This document shows, piece after piece, positions 13,174 to 15,096 of a stretch of 15,096 nucleotides of DNA. Position 1 is the stretch's first letter. Each line of letters opens with the position of its first letter. Where the stretch lies: NCBI GenBank assembly GCA_046542305.1, contig JBKHBQ010000079.1, forward strand, positions 1 to 15,096, in the 5' to 3' direction. Source of the DNA: JBKHBQ01 sp046542305. Its GTDB lineage: Bacteria > Bacteroidota > Bacteroidia > Bacteroidales > 4484-276. A model generated the notes under the pieces. It did no database searches and was not told the origin of the DNA. It saw only the letters and a list, made by a program, of their open reading frames with translations. The position numbers and the translations under genes are program-made.

Positions 13174-15096
13174 ATGAAAAAATTATTTCTCTCTACACTC
13201 GTGTTAATCATTGCCATTGCGGCAATGGCTCAACCGCCGGCAAGCTTCGATCTGAGGGATTACAACGGCGAGAACTACGTAACTTCAGTCAAAAGCCAGC
13301 AAGGGGGCACCTGCTGGACCCACGGAGCCATGGCTGCCATGGAAAGCAACCTGTTGATGACGGGTGTCTGGGCAGCGGCCGGCGAAGTTGGCGAACCCAA
13401 CCTGGCCGAATACCACCTCGACTGGTGGAATGGTTTCAACCAACATAACAACGACGACCTCGACCCGCCTTCAGGCAGCGGACTGGAGGTGCATATGGGC
13501 GGTGACTACCGGGTAACAACGGCTTATCTCTCACGCAATGAGGGAGCCGTGCGGGATATCGACGGCCAGTCATACAGTTCGCCTCCGGCGCGGTGGGACG
13601 AAAGCTACCATTTTTATTACCCGCGTCATGTGGAATGGTTTACCATGGATGAAGATCTCAACGGCATCGACATAATCAAGGAAAAGATCATGGATTACGG
13701 CGTACTGGCAACCTGCCTGTGTTCCAGCAACAACTACATCAGCAACTATATCCATTATCAGCCGCCGTCGAGCACTGACCTCCCGAACCATGCCGTGGCC
13801 ATTATCGGCTGGGACGACAATAAGGTGACCCAGGCTCCCCAGCCCGGCGCCTGGCTCGTAAAAAACTCCTGGGGCACCGGCTGGGGTTACGACGGCTATT
13901 TCTGGATCTCCTATTATGACAAACATGCCTGCCGCGAACCGGAAATGGGTGCCATCTCCTTCCAGGATGTGGAACCGCTCCAGTACGACAACACCTATTA
14001 CCACGATTATCACGGCTGGCGCGACACCAAAGAAGATATTACGGAAGTTTTCAACGCATTTACGGCTGAAGATAACGAAATCCTGAAAGCGGTAAATTTC
14101 TTCACCGCCGTACATGGTGTGGATTACACCGTAAAGATTTATGATGATTACGATGGCACCAACCTGCAGAACGAATTATCTGCGGTAAGCGGAACCATCG
14201 ACTATTCCGGCATGCACACCATCGACCTGACCACGCCTGTAAACCTCACTGTGGGGGAAGATTTTTACGTGTACCTCTATCTGTCGGATGGAGGCCACCC
14301 TTACGACCGTACCTCGGAAGTACCGGTATTGCTTGGCGCCGATTACCGTACGCTCGTGGAGTCGACTGCCAATCCTGAAGAAAGCTATTACAACGACGGT
14401 CGCGGATGGTTGGATTTTTATTATTATGATGATCCGTCAGGGCATCAGAACACCGGAAACTTTTGTGTGAAAGCGCTGACCGTGGAAGGACAACTTACCC
14501 TGCCCTCCTCTTTCGACCTGCGCGATTTCAACGGCGAAAACTACGTTACCTCCGTAAAAAACCAGCAAGGCGGAACCTGCTGGACCTTCGGCGCCATGGG
14601 TGCCATGGAAGGCAACCTGCTAATGACCGGCAACTGGGCTGCCGCCGGCGAAGTTGGCGAACCCAACCTCGCTGAATATCACCTCGACTGGTGGAACGGA
14701 TTCAACACCCACTTCAACGAAGACCTGACACCACCCACAGGCAACGGCCTTACACCGCATGAAGGCGGAGACTACAGGGTAACTTCAGCATACCTGTCGA
14801 GGGGCGAAGGCGCCGTGCGTAATATCGACGGACAGTCGTACAACTCACCTCCCGCAAGGCGTCAGGATTCTTATCATTACTATTATCCGAAGCATATCGA
14901 ATGGTATACCGTGGGCGAAAACCTCGAAAACATCGACCTCGTCAAAACTCAGATCATGGAGTACGGCGTGATGGGTACCTGCATGTGCTACGACGGACAG
15001 TTTATATCAAACAGCATCCATTATCAGCCGCCGAGCAGCAGCCTCGAGCCAAACCACGCCATTGCAATCGTTGGCTGGGACGACGATAAAGTAACA
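13174..15096 (+). CDS. Multi-unit papain-family (C1A) secreted cysteine protease, 3' end off the right edge
   Basis: The frame opens with ATG at 13174, 21 bases after the second C25 gene, and is open to the window end (641 codons). Signal peptide 1-19 (cut after AMA) is followed almost at once by the mature papain domain (from SFDLRDYNG, residue 24), so no inhibitory propeptide is present. Unit 1 has the oxyanion Gln (42/43), Cys47 in GGTCW, His206 in NHAVAIIGWDD and Asn231 in VKNSWGTGWGYDGYF, a complete C1A set. Residues about 265-440 form a beta-rich domain that looks like the lectin-like module found after papain domains in archaeal and bacterial C1 proteases. Unit 2 begins at residue 446 with Cys469 and His628 intact; its Asn would lie about 12 residues past the window. 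A T9SS domain is expected at the missing C-terminus but is not seen. Likely role: extracellular proteolysis alongside the C25 enzymes. Confidence 0.9.
   Translation, partial: MKKLFLSTLVLIIAIAAMAQPPASFDLRDYNGENYVTSVKSQQGGTCWTHGAMAAMESNLLMTGVWAAAGEVGEPNLAEYHLDWWNGFNQHNNDDLDPPSGSGLEVHMGGDYRVTTAYLSRNEGAVRDIDGQSYSSPPARWDESYHFYYPRHVEWFTMDEDLNGIDIIKEKIMDYGVLATCLCSSNNYISNYIHYQPPSSTDLPNHAVAIIGWDDNKVTQAPQPGAWLVKNSWGTGWGYDGYFWISYYDKHACREPEMGAISFQDVEPLQYDNTYYHDYHGWRDTKEDITEVFNAFTAEDNEILKAVNFFTAVHGVDYTVKIYDDYDGTNLQNELSAVSGTIDYSGMHTIDLTTPVNLTVGEDFYVYLYLSDGGHPYDRTSEVPVLLGADYRTLVESTANPEESYYNDGRGWLDFYYYDDPSGHQNTGNFCVKALTVEGQLTLPSSFDLRDFNGENYVTSVKNQQGGTCWTFGAMGAMEGNLLMTGNWAAAGEVGEPNLAEYHLDWWNGFNTHFNEDLTPPTGNGLTPHEGGDYRVTSAYLSRGEGAVRNIDGQSYNSPPARRQDSYHYYYPKHIEWYTVGENLENIDLVKTQIMEYGVMGTCMCYDGQFISNSIHYQPPSSSLEPNHAIAIVGWDDDKVT
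13243..15096 (+). repeat. 422-residue tandem repeat in the papain-family gene
   Basis: The first unit spans 13243-14508 (1266 bases) and the second starts at 14509 and is cut by the window end. F25/F447, C47/C469 and H206/H628 are each exactly 422 residues apart, so the visible parts align without net insertion or deletion. Both DNA and protein are strongly similar, with many changes at third codon positions, which indicates duplication followed by selection for protein sequence. Confidence 0.9.

Noticed and set aside
1..15096. CRISPR array, tRNA, rRNA, transposase or prophage genes
   Set aside because: No regular spaced repeats, no cloverleaf or rRNA sequence and no recombinase motif was seen; the repeats present are coding duplications.

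Overview
The window reads as chromosomal DNA of a Bacteroidota (Bacteroidetes) bacterium, most likely a marine or sediment Bacteroidales/Marinilabiliales-type organism; the order is a guess. The phylum call rests on three things seen here: C-terminal type IX secretion (T9SS) sorting domains on two giant exported proteins, promoter boxes of the Bacteroidetes type (TTTG ... TAnnTTTG), and starts without Shine-Dalgarno sequences but with A/T-rich leaders. Coding density is high and no gene-free stretch exceeds 300 bases. I saw no rRNA, tRNA, CRISPR array or insertion sequence.

Left part (1-2942), housekeeping. A small membrane-anchored protein of unknown function is encoded on the minus strand and runs off the left edge. 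Divergent from it is a tight three-gene run: rbfA (30S maturation factor), a class I SAM-dependent methyltransferase with a C-terminal hydrophobic segment, and a LolC/LolE-like FtsX-family ABC permease. The permease appears to start at a non-canonical ATC codon. rbfA seems to be transcribed from a -7 box that ends only four bases before its ATG, so its mRNA may be leaderless.

Right part (3207-15096), a secreted cysteine-protease cluster. Two tandem paralogous gingipain-like (family C25) peptidases of 1481 and 1778 residues share signal peptide, propeptide, catalytic domain and first Ig-like module. They carry different accessory tails (GATase1-like fold, PKD, Ig-like repeats, MAM-like jelly-roll units, a GWSG/GWNL repeat domain) and each ends in a T9SS sorting domain. 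A strong intrinsic terminator separates them. The second C25 gene is followed after 21 bases by a C1A (papain-family) protease made of repeated [papain + lectin-like] units of 422 residues with no propeptide; the window ends inside the second unit. Both C25 enzymes keep the catalytic His and Cys but have Asn where RgpB has its Arg-selecting Asp163, so they are probably not Arg-gingipains.

Together the right part looks like an extracellular or cell-surface proteolytic module for protein or peptide scavenging, exported by Sec plus T9SS. Upstream of the first C25 gene are two candidate promoters and, between them, an inverted repeat that could fold in two mutually exclusive ways.
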